From assembly GCA_963169325.1 (NCBI GenBank), contig CAUJEY010000134.1, positions 1 to 51,285 on the forward strand: a stretch of DNA of 51,285 nucleotides. The letters are read 5' to 3'. Made by a program: the position numbers and the translations under genes. The first letter of the stretch is position 1; every line of letters begins with the position of its first letter. This document shows, in pieces, positions 18,201-24,991 of the stretch. The DNA comes from Bacteroidota bacterium. GTDB lineage: Bacteria > Bacteroidota > Bacteroidia > Chitinophagales > Saprospiraceae. A model generated the notes under the pieces. It searched no databases, was not told where the DNA came from, and saw only the letters and a list, made by a program, of their open reading frames with translations.

Positions 18201-19292
18201 ATTGTACGGTGTGATAGTCACATGAATGGTCGTATTTTGCGGGAAACAGCCAGGGTAGTCGTAGCGGAGCGTATCGCCGAGGTCCTGGTTGTTCACCAAG
18301 TCCGTGCCGCCGGGCGTAGTACTGAGGGAGATGCGGTAGCCTGTGGCATTGGCGGCGGCAGTCCATTCGATCATGCTGGTCAGTGCCACGGCGGTGGCGT
18401 TGTTGGCAGGCGCGGTCAGCATCGATACGCAGTCCGGTAGGGTTATAGCCGGCGCCTGGTCGCTGCACACCCGGAAGCCCGTCCTTCCGTTGGCGCTGCC
18501 CGGGGCCGCGGTCGCCCGAAAGGCCAGCCGGGCCGCTGCTGCGTCCGACTGAAAATCCCCGCCCCGCAGCACGCGGTTGCTGCCGGCCACGGGGCCGAGC
18601 GGGTTGCACACGGGGCCGTCGGAGAAAGTTGCGTAATGATCCCATACCCATTCGGCTGCGTTGCCACTCATGTCGTAAAAGCCTAGGGCATTGGGTGCCA
18701 ATTGGCCGCCAGGGCGGGTACTGCCGCCGCTGTTGGCCGCCAGCCAGGCGACATCTGCGGCGGTATTACTGCCGGCATAGGTCAAGTCGTCGGCGCCGGC
18801 GCTGCGGGCCGCGTATTCCCACTCGGCCTCGGTGGGCAAGCGGTAACCACTGGCTTCGGTATTCCAGTACACCGGGCCGCTGTTGCCGTCGAATACCGCT
18901 GTCAGGTCCGCATCGGCGTAGTAGCAGGGCGCCAGGCCCGCCTGCTGACTGAGGCGGTTGCAATAGCGCAGAGCGTCGTACCAGGAGACGTTCTCCACCG
19001 GGCATTTGGCACAAGCGGCATTAGCGGCAGGGTTGTTGCCCATGACGGCGAGATATTGGGCCTGCGTCACTTCGTAGGCGCTGAGGAAAAACGAATCGAG
19101 GGTAACCGTATGGGCAGTGTTATCGGCAGCGCAAGGCTGCTGGGCGGGCGTGCAGCCGAGGGAGAAGGAGCCCCCGGGGATAGCAACCATTTGCGGCTGT
19201 TGGGCATCCAGGGGCTGGGAAGCAAGCAAAGCCAGGAGGGATAAAACCGGGACTAACCCGGACCGGCGGCCAGTTGAAAAGGGCTTACGCAT
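15237..19292 (-). CDS. Secreted protein with four FGE-sulfatase (SUMF1-like) domains and three FN3-like linkers
   Basis: A 1351-residue protein with an N-terminal signal peptide ending near residue 30 (LLASQPLDAQ). Four FGE-sulfatase domains of about 240-260 residues each start with a strand such as MVAIPGGSFSLG or MVLVPGGTINLGG and contain YEVTQ, VSWYDA, GYRLPTEAEWEYAAR, NALGFYDMSGN and RGG motifs. They are separated by near-identical FN3-like modules (TGYRISLGTTPGGTDL, GDTLRYDYPGCFPQNTTI). The two catalytic cysteines of true formylglycine-generating enzyme are not both present in any copy; only the last copy keeps the second one (EQCRVAYR). Sulfatase activation is therefore unlikely; a binding or display role is an inference. 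No T9SS sorting domain is seen, and it ends at FGFRLVLVP. Confidence 0.9.
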   Translation of the reverse strand: MRKPFSTGRRSGLVPVLSLLALLASQPLDAQQPQMVAIPGGSFSLGCTPAQQPCAADNTAHTVTLDSFFLSAYEVTQAQYLAVMGNNPAANAACAKCPVENVSWYDALRYCNRLSQQAGLAPCYYADADLTAVFDGNSGPVYWNTEASGYRLPTEAEWEYAARSAGADDLTYAGSNTAADVAWLAANSGGSTRPGGQLAPNALGFYDMSGNAAEWVWDHYATFSDGPVCNPLGPVAGSNRVLRGGDFQSDAAAARLAFRATAAPGSANGRTGFRVCSDQAPAITLPDCVSMLTAPANNATAVALTSMIEWTAAANATGYRISLSTTPGGTDLVNNQDLGDTLRYDYPGCFPQNTTIHVTITPYNAAGDAVGCAEFSFTTGSGVSDMVLMPAGTFEMGCTAEQIGCGNDEDPIHLVTLDSFWINRYEVTQCNWESLMGNWTYYFGNCGNNCPAEQVSWYDVITYCNRLSLQEGLEPVYYFDPIFTNVFDTLIGNLGVYLDVFWKMNAMGYRLPTEAEWEYSARGAGAMPQTVYSGSNTVWDVSWYALNTNTTRPVGLKQPNALGIYDMSGNVFEWCWDFYSDAYYSNSAEYNPVGPFLGPNRVCRGGSYNVAPHNHRVADRNVAGPGTRNANYGFRLARGMVSQPLSCVPSLTTPTPNDTAVALTIILEWQPAANTTGYRISLGTSPGGTDLINGLDLGDTLRYDYPGCFPQNTTIHVTITPYNTAGPASGCAGFSFTTGSGVPDMVLVPGGTINLGGTAVTIDSLQIGRYEVTQCEWIDIMDYNPSIFTSCGGDCPVERVSWYNAATFCNRLSLQEGFEPVYYLDAGYTQVFDSLVDNKDIYVDIFWKTGANGYRLPTEAEWEYAARAATDTPNYTFAGSNTVQDVAWYNGNSSTPFAGYTTHPVGQKQANGLGLYDMSGNAIEWCWDWWSATFPFGSNNPTGPPGGSHRIERGGSKSSPPISVSVWYRGGYWPGANGGVLGYGFRLARSLPNAPSCVPTLTTPAPNDTAVALTTIFEWQPAPNATGYRISLGTTPGGTDLVNGLDLGDTLRYDYPGCFPQNTTIHVTITPYNAAGPASGCAGFSFTTGSGVPDMVLVPGGTINLGGENPTTPVTIDSFYMGRYEVTQCEWESVMGSNPSLFTACGGDCPVEVVSWYDVLVFCNRLSIQQGRTPVYSINGSTNPDDWGAVPTTQDPTWDAVVANWNANGYRLPTEAEWEYAARGATNSPNYLSAGGDSLDLVGWYSYNSQVNYTPNHFGQGTHPKGEKGQNGLGLFDMSGNVREWCWDWWGGTFPSGQNNPTGSAGGLDRVMRGGDFLNNQEQCRVAYRGGFGFSSYIRASSFGFRLVLVP

Positions 19293-19458
19293 GAAACAAC
19301 AATTTTAGCGGGCGGAATCGGTTTCGCCGGGCATTGCGTTTTGTTTTGCACCCGCGAATGAGCAATAGCGCCGGCAAAATACGCTCTCTGCGGCGTGTTT
19401 CTTCCAAATGGCAGGGGGGATTTTTATGATAACCGGGTGGCAGGATGGGAATACCGCG

Positions 19459-19923
19459 CTACAACACCGGCGCAAGCCCCGTCGAAAACGGGCAGTAGCG
19501 TGCTTCGGGATCGGAAAGGTTCAGCTCCAACGTCACCGGTTTGGACACCAGCGCAACGAGGGGGCCATTCACCGTCTGCACCGTTACCGGTTCGATCACC
19601 AGCAACAAGGTTGTTCCCGTACGGCGAATGGACTGGATCGTCCCTTTGGCCCTCGCCCCGGCGGCTACGCACAGGATGTCGTTTTGAAACACGTCTTCCT
19701 GTACGGTAAAAAAGATACGTTGTCCGGGTTCGGCATCGGGGCAGGGGAAACCGGCGAGGCGGCATTGTACGGCCGGTGCGGCGGGGATAAGCGGCAGCGC
19801 GGGCCGGGGCTGGGCAGAGAGGGCGATGCTTCCCCATATCAGGGCTATCGCGGTCAGTAGCATCCGGATAATACCGGCGCCCGGTGCTTCAAACTTCAAA
19901 CTTTGAACTTCAAACTTTTTCAT
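19459..19923 (-). CDS. Small exported protein, divergent member of the DGQ-family
   Basis: A 154-residue protein with a hydrophobic export segment (MLLTAIALIWGSIALSAQ) preceded by 20 residues that are partly encoded by a simple repeat (MKKFEVQSLKFEA). Translation could start at the ATG at 19863 instead of 19923. The mature part has the pattern of the neighbouring family in weaker form: FFTVQEDVFQND, AGARAKGTIQSI, VTVQTVNGPLVAL. It lies 20 bases downstream of a second family member on the same strand. Function unknown; probably a periplasmic or surface beta protein. Confidence 0.6.
   Translation of the reverse strand: MKKFEVQSLKFEAPGAGIIRMLLTAIALIWGSIALSAQPRPALPLIPAAPAVQCRLAGFPCPDAEPGQRIFFTVQEDVFQNDILCVAAGARAKGTIQSIRRTGTTLLLVIEPVTVQTVNGPLVALVSKPVTLELNLSDPEARYCPFSTGLAPVL
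19887..19917. repeat. AACTTCAA-type simple repeat inside the start of a small exported-protein gene
   Basis: Plus-strand copies of CTTCAAA and TTTGAAC alternate over about 30 bases and encode the N-terminal FEVQSLKFE on the minus strand. The same repeat, longer and in the opposite coding orientation, lies inside the gene at 36626. Confidence 0.75.
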
Positions 19924-19943
19924 GGCGGGTGCAGATATCGAGA

Positions 19944-20390
19944 TTAGAAATTGATGCAGGTGTTGTTCATCACGGTGCCGGTGATGGTTTGGGCGGGCTC
20001 CACGATCGTGCTTTCGTTGGCGAATATGCCGCGGTAGGTTTGTTCGGCGCCGTTCAGGGCGATTTGCTGGCCGTCGACGGCTTGGGCGTATTGTACTTCG
20101 AGCGTGATTTCTTCGGGATGGTTGAAGGTGGCCCGGCTGATCGACTTTACCCGCCCGATGGCCAGGGCGCCGCCGGCGATTACGATTTTGCCATCGACGA
20201 CCACGTTCATCCGGACGCGGAACAGCAGGGTTTTACCCACGGTTACCTGATCGGAAGCGATTTTTTCGGTGGTTTCAAGCAGTACCAGTGTGCCGGCGGG
20301 CAGCACTTTTGGGGCACTGGATTGCGATTTGGCGGCGAGCGTAGCGGCGAGGCTCAGAAGGGTCAGGCAGAGTAAAGCGATCTTTTTCAT
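19944..20390 (-). CDS. Small exported protein of the AGT...GxxVxFxVxxxVxVxG...AVDGQ family
   Basis: A 148-residue protein with signal peptide MKKIALLCLTLLSLAATLAAKSQ. The mature part reads as one small beta domain with the motifs LPAGTLVLLETTEKI, VTVGKTLLFRVRMNVVVDG, AGGALAIGRVKSI and AQAVDGQQIAL, ending with TGTVMNN. It is clearly paralogous to the protein at 37320 (same order of motifs, also ending TGYVMND) and less closely to those at 20580, 36626 and 19459. I recognise the pattern from Bacteroidota and Acidobacteria proteins but no characterised function. It is transcribed divergently from the gene at 20580. Confidence 0.8.
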   Translation of the reverse strand: MKKIALLCLTLLSLAATLAAKSQSSAPKVLPAGTLVLLETTEKIASDQVTVGKTLLFRVRMNVVVDGKIVIAGGALAIGRVKSISRATFNHPEEITLEVQYAQAVDGQQIALNGAEQTYRGIFANESTIVEPAQTITGTVMNNTCINF

Positions 20391-20471
20391 GGTATAGGAT
20401 TGTTTTTTTAGCAGACAAGTTTGAATTCCTTTTGCCTGTTAGTAGAACTATTTAGCGCGGGGTACCCATTT

Positions 20472-20504
20472 TTGCCGGGATTTATTTTTGATACGATAAA
20501 TTTG
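20472..20504 (+). promoter_or_regulatory. Bacteroidota-type promoter for the 20580 gene
   Basis: TTG at 20472-20474, a 22-base spacer, and a perfect TAnnTTTG box (TAAATTTG, 20497-20504). This fits the TTG-N17-23-TAnnTTTG consensus of the phylum. A start of transcription near 20511 would leave a leader of about 70 bases and could serve the genes at 20580, 21238 and 23975 as one operon. Confidence 0.6.
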
Positions 20505-20579
20505 TGCTTTCAGCGGGCACTTCCGCCGGCGTTCTGCCACTCAGTTTTACATTTACCCAATATTCAAATATTGAAAACC

Positions 20580-21182
20580 ATGAATTCAAATCGACACAAG
20601 TATCTGATCTGTCTGTTTTGCCTGTTAACCTGTTTGTTGGGTACCGGGATGACCCTCCCGGAGCAGCCTGCCAAATCCGGTGGCGCGGGGATTATACTTC
20701 GGGCAGGCACGGAGATTACTTTCGAATTATTTGAAAACGTTTCATCCGGCACTGCGGAAGGCGGAAATCTGATTGAGTTGAGCGTGTACCGGCCGATTGT
20801 GGTGGACGGGCAAACGCTGATTAATGCCGGTCGTTACGGAGAAGGAAAAGTGATCAAGGCACGCCGGGCGGGTGTGTATGGCCGGCCGGGTAAAATAACG
20901 GTGGAGGCGATCAGCGTGGAAGCCGTGGACGGCCAGCGGGTATTTTTATATGGCACGCCGTACTCGAGTACCGGCCGCGACCGGCGCGCATTAGCCTGGG
21001 TGCTGAGTATTGGGCTGACACTCGGGGCTATGGTTGGGCTGGCCGCCACCAAATCAAGTATATTCGGCGTAGCCATTTTTATGCTTTTGTCGGGTCTGCT
21101 GATCCGCGGGCAGGACGTGGAAATACCCAGTAAAACCAAATTGAGCGGGCGGGTTCAGCAAGACATCGTCATTGCGCAGTGA
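20580..21182 (+). CDS. DGQ-family exported protein with two C-terminal membrane helices
   Basis: The ATG at 20580 is chosen over 20421 because it directly precedes the export signal (MNSNRHKYLICLFCLLTCLLG) and lies downstream of the promoter box. The 200-residue protein carries the family motifs LRAGTEITFELFENV, VYRPIVVDGQTLINAG, GEGKVIKARRAGVYGRPGKITV and VEAVDGQRVFL. Unlike the four other members in the window it has an insertion with two hydrophobic segments (about 137-155 and 159-177) before the last strand (KLSGRVQQDIVI), so it is probably membrane-anchored. It precedes the caspase gene by 55 bases. Function unknown. Confidence 0.8.
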   Translation: MNSNRHKYLICLFCLLTCLLGTGMTLPEQPAKSGGAGIILRAGTEITFELFENVSSGTAEGGNLIELSVYRPIVVDGQTLINAGRYGEGKVIKARRAGVYGRPGKITVEAISVEAVDGQRVFLYGTPYSSTGRDRRALAWVLSIGLTLGAMVGLAATKSSIFGVAIFMLLSGLLIRGQDVEIPSKTKLSGRVQQDIVIAQ

Positions 21183-21237
21183 AATACCCTTGTGGTCTTT
21201 GATGATTTTTTGATGTGATCTTTTAAACTTAAATGAT

Positions 21238-23964
21238 ATGAAAAAGTGGATATCCAATCTGTTTTTCCTGTTTGTTGCCGGTGTTGCGCCGGCGCAACAA
21301 GGGCTTCAATTGGAGATAAATTGGGATAAAACGTTCAAATCCGCCCAGCCCCAAACCATACGCGAGGCCCAGCTCTTGCAAGACGGACGCCGCCTGGCCC
21401 TCGTGGGCGAAGTGCAAACGCAAAAAGCCGGCACGGACGGCTTTTTTGCCCTTGTAGATGCGCTCACCGGCGATTCTTTACTTTTCGTCACGTTCGACGT
21501 GGCCCAACTCAACGATGTACTTACCGGTATCGCCGATGCCGGCGACGGCACTTTTTACCTGGTCGGATCTGCCGATGCCGGCACCCAGGCCGGCCGGCAA
21601 GGCTGGCTGCTGCGGGTGGATGAAACGGGTGAAATGATCGGCAACCACGTCCTGCACGGTCAGGCCGGGGAGGACCGCTTCGAAAAAATCGTTTGGCTGG
21701 AGAAAGGTTCGGGCCTGATCGCCGGCTTTAGCTCCACCCTGGAAGACGGCAGCGTGTGGATGACGGAGGTGGACGGCAACACGATAAAACCTCATTCGCC
21801 GGTGGGCGACGGCATCGTGGCCTCCCTGATGGGGATGGAAAAAGGGCCGGGCTGCGTGTGGCTGTGCGGTTACAGCAAACGCGACCGGCGACGGGATATC
21901 CGGCCCGGCGACGTGTGGGTGCATAAAATTGACGAAGACGGACGTGTGCTGGACCGGCAAAACTTTTCCGCCAGATGGAAGGAAAAAATCCACGGCATCA
22001 CCGGTACGCTCCAGGGGAAATTACTACTCGCCGGTGAATCCTGGAATTCCAACGGCGACAGCGACGTGTGGCTGGCCGAATTTGAAGACAGCAAGCGGGA
22101 AAATCTGCCCCAGGTGTTCGGATCGGACGATAAAGACTATGCCAGCGCTTTGTTCATCACCCCGGGCAATAACAAATGGCTGGTGGTGCGCCGGGTAATG
22201 TCCAATACGACCTCCGTGCAGGTGTACAATGAAAAATTCGGCGACCGGACGATTTTTGATCTCGTCAAAGACGCCGATTTCGAAGTAGTCCGCCTGCTTT
22301 GGACGGCTAAAAACACCTACCTGCTGGTGGGTACGGTGCGCAATGCCGGCAGTAAAAACGCCGCTATCCGCTTGTTGTGCCTGCGCGATAATGAAACCCT
22401 GGCTGCCCGCGGCCTGCCTAAACTGGATTACAAAGACCTATATTTCGACGACGAAGGCAACGACGGTAAACTCGATGCCGGCGAACGCGGTACCCTGCGG
22501 TTCAAACTCCGGAATACCGGCGATGTGCCTGTTACGGAGGGCACCATCACCGCCCGAGTGGTATCTGCGCCGGCGGGCGTAAAAGTGAATACGGCGCCTA
22601 TTCCCATCGGCAATTTGCCCGCCGGCACGGAACGGCCCTACACGGTTTGGGTAAAATCCGATCCCGGCGTCGTGCCGGGCAAAATTACGCTCAATATTCA
22701 GGTACAAGTCAATGGCGCCCAGTTGCTCGAATTTCCGGCCTTCGTGGAAGGTCCCGCGGCCCCGCAGCAGGCCGGTTTCTCGTCCGGCGTGACGATGGTC
22801 GTAATGGAACCAGACCTGTCGGGCAATGCCGCCCGGGAAAAAGTAGCGCAAACCAAGGACGAACGTGTAAAAGTCAGGGTGTTTTCCGCCAACGAAAACC
22901 TGAAGGCTACCGACATCAAAAAATACCAAAACGGCGTATTGGTGGAAGATGAAAAAAACGCCGCCGAACTGATCCGGAATATCAATTCGGAAAAGCCCGA
23001 CATTTTCGAATACACCTTCACGTACAACGTACAGTTGAAAAACGGGAAAAATGAATTTTATATAGAGATGGATGGGCAGCGCATCGCCCCGATCACGTTC
23101 AACTATACCGCCGAATTGCCTAATTTGCACGTGCTGGCCATTGGTGTCCCTTATGGCGACCTGAAGTACACCACCACCGACGCCCGCGACTTCGCCGGAG
23201 CCATGCGCGCCCAGGCCGGCGGCGGTTTTTTTAATGAGGTGTGGATCGATACGCTCTCCTCGCCGGAACGCACGAGCGGGAAATCCATCGAAAAAGCGTT
23301 TGAATCGTTGGCGCTTCGTTTCCGCAGGGGTAACATCAAGCCGAACGATTATTTAATTATTTTCATCTCCGGCCATGGCACCGAGCGCGAAAACGACGGC
23401 TCCTTCGGCCTGATACCTTCGGACTACGACCCCTCGTTCAAATCCACTACGACAGTGAGTTACAAGAGCATGATTGATAACTACCTGAACAAAATTGTTT
23501 GTAAAAAAGCCCTGTTCATCGACGCCTGCCACAGCGGCGTGAGCATCGGCGGCAGAGCGGATGCGGATATCCGGATCAGCCGTTTGTTGCGCGAAGCCAA
23601 CAGCATCGCTTCCGGTATGGCTACGTTCACTTCCTGTTCCGACAATCAGCTCTCGTACGAGGATGCGAGCTGGCAAAACGGCGCTTTCACCGAGGCGCTG
23701 CTGGAAGCCTTATACGGCAAAAAAGTATTCGTCAACGATACCAATGAACTGATCTCCCCCGATTCCGGGCTTCCGGGCGCCGAGGGGGCGGGTTATGCCG
23801 ACGACACCTTTTTGTCTTTCGGAGAATTAAAAACGTATCTGGAAAAACGCGTCCCGTTCCTGGTGGCTAAAAAACGCTCGGAAGGGAATAATTTGCAAAC
23901 GCCCGTCATTGAAATCCAGGCTCCCTTGCAGGAAAAAACACCTCTTTTTCAAATCATTAAATAA
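21238..23964 (+). CDS. Secreted caspase-family (C14) protease with N-terminal propeller-like region
   Basis: A 908-residue protein with signal peptide MKKWISNLFFLFVAGVAPAQ. Residues about 25-390 are repeated beta strands resembling a beta-propeller. Residues about 395-505 look like a CARDB-type domain (GNDGKLDAGERGTLRFKLRNTG). An Ig-like linker follows. The caspase-like p20 domain starts near LHVLAIGVPYGDLKYTTTDA (about 631) and contains both catalytic residues: His713 in FISGHGTE and Cys764 in IDACHSG. The tail to 908 includes a p10-like part (ASGMATFTSCSDNQLSYED). Metacaspase-like enzymes cleave after Arg, Lys or Asp; specificity cannot be read here. Export means it acts in the periplasm or outside. 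Followed after 10 bases by a PorP/SprF gene. Confidence 0.9.
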   Translation: MKKWISNLFFLFVAGVAPAQQGLQLEINWDKTFKSAQPQTIREAQLLQDGRRLALVGEVQTQKAGTDGFFALVDALTGDSLLFVTFDVAQLNDVLTGIADAGDGTFYLVGSADAGTQAGRQGWLLRVDETGEMIGNHVLHGQAGEDRFEKIVWLEKGSGLIAGFSSTLEDGSVWMTEVDGNTIKPHSPVGDGIVASLMGMEKGPGCVWLCGYSKRDRRRDIRPGDVWVHKIDEDGRVLDRQNFSARWKEKIHGITGTLQGKLLLAGESWNSNGDSDVWLAEFEDSKRENLPQVFGSDDKDYASALFITPGNNKWLVVRRVMSNTTSVQVYNEKFGDRTIFDLVKDADFEVVRLLWTAKNTYLLVGTVRNAGSKNAAIRLLCLRDNETLAARGLPKLDYKDLYFDDEGNDGKLDAGERGTLRFKLRNTGDVPVTEGTITARVVSAPAGVKVNTAPIPIGNLPAGTERPYTVWVKSDPGVVPGKITLNIQVQVNGAQLLEFPAFVEGPAAPQQAGFSSGVTMVVMEPDLSGNAAREKVAQTKDERVKVRVFSANENLKATDIKKYQNGVLVEDEKNAAELIRNINSEKPDIFEYTFTYNVQLKNGKNEFYIEMDGQRIAPITFNYTAELPNLHVLAIGVPYGDLKYTTTDARDFAGAMRAQAGGGFFNEVWIDTLSSPERTSGKSIEKAFESLALRFRRGNIKPNDYLIIFISGHGTERENDGSFGLIPSDYDPSFKSTTTVSYKSMIDNYLNKIVCKKALFIDACHSGVSIGGRADADIRISRLLREANSIASGMATFTSCSDNQLSYEDASWQNGAFTEALLEALYGKKVFVNDTNELISPDSGLPGAEGAGYADDTFLSFGELKTYLEKRVPFLVAKKRSEGNNLQTPVIEIQAPLQEKTPLFQIIK

Positions 23965-23974
23965 CGAACGCCTT

Positions 23975-24991
23975 ATGCTACCCCGTCTTCGCGCCAAATT
24001 ACTTTTTATCCTCTTGTTCGCCTTATGCGCCTACTCAGCCCTGGCGCAGCAAACGCCCTATAGTATTTTTTACCGCTCCAACTGGCAGTTTATCAACCCC
24101 GCCGCCATCGACCGTAGTCACTACCTGAGTCGAAGCCACAATGAAATGGTACTGAATGCCGGTTTCCGTCAGCAGTGGATCGGCCTGGAAGGGGCGCCCA
24201 TATTCTATTACCTGTCGGCTGAATATTGCCCCGAACTGAGCGACCGAAATATGCCCGGCAATAAATACGGCGTGACTGCCTTCGGCGACAAAACGGACGC
24301 AATCGGGACTTATGGTCTCTATGGCAACTATTCGCGTTTTATCCCTATTCCTTATACAAGTGGCCACACCCTGCACATCGGACTGAGCGCCGGTGTCTTG
24401 CTGTACCAGGTGGATCAGGACAATATCCGCCTGCAAAACCAATTAGATCCCATTTTGGCCCAACAAGGTGGCCAGACGTATGTCGACTTTGCCGTCGGCG
24501 CCATGTACCGTATCCGGAAAGAATTCTATGTCGGGTTGTCTATACCACAAACATTTACCCTTGATTTTCAGAATCGCGACGCCGCATCGGGCGTCTTCGC
24601 CACAGAACGTGTACGCCATATCTATCTGAACATCGGCGGATTTATCCAACGCGGTGAATACGACTATGCCAATTCGCTTCCGGACCAGGGCACATTGGTA
24701 CTGGAACCATCCTGCTGGATTCGTTACGTTCCCGGCGTATCGTACAGCACCTTTATCAACAACTTTCCGTTCAGTATCGACGCCAACCTGCGCGCGTATT
24801 TCAGGCAAAAATTTTGGGTCGGCGGCGGCTATGGCACTACCGGATTGCTCAACGCCGAGTTCGGCATCAGCCGTACAACAGAAAATGAGACCAAATGGCA
24901 GGTCGGCATTTCTTATGGCGTTCCGGTCGGTAAAAAATACCTGAGCCTCGGGCATAGCGCGGAAATTGGACTGGCGTATTATTTTTATTAA
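23975..24991 (+). CDS. PorP/SprF family outer-membrane protein of the type IX secretion system
   Basis: The ATG at 23975 is chosen because it opens a signal peptide (MLPRLRAKLLFILLFALCAYSALAQ) and lies just after the caspase stop; the in-frame ATG at 23909 overlaps it. The 338-residue mature protein has the family start QTPYSIFYRSNWQFINPAA and FRQQWIGLEGAP, then repeated amphipathic beta strands ending in the aromatic FYF typical of outer-membrane beta-barrels. PorP/SprF proteins often lie beside T9SS cargo genes and assist their delivery or anchoring. Here it follows a caspase without an obvious type B sorting domain. Its last 4 bases overlap the convergent CHAT gene. Confidence 0.92.
   Translation: MLPRLRAKLLFILLFALCAYSALAQQTPYSIFYRSNWQFINPAAIDRSHYLSRSHNEMVLNAGFRQQWIGLEGAPIFYYLSAEYCPELSDRNMPGNKYGVTAFGDKTDAIGTYGLYGNYSRFIPIPYTSGHTLHIGLSAGVLLYQVDQDNIRLQNQLDPILAQQGGQTYVDFAVGAMYRIRKEFYVGLSIPQTFTLDFQNRDAASGVFATERVRHIYLNIGGFIQRGEYDYANSLPDQGTLVLEPSCWIRYVPGVSYSTFINNFPFSIDANLRAYFRQKFWVGGGYGTTGLLNAEFGISRTTENETKWQVGISYGVPVGKKYLSLGHSAEIGLAYYFY

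Noticed and set aside
15237-19292. Functional sulfatase-activating enzyme
   Set aside because: The required pair of cysteines is not present in any of the four domains and no sulfatase gene is nearby.
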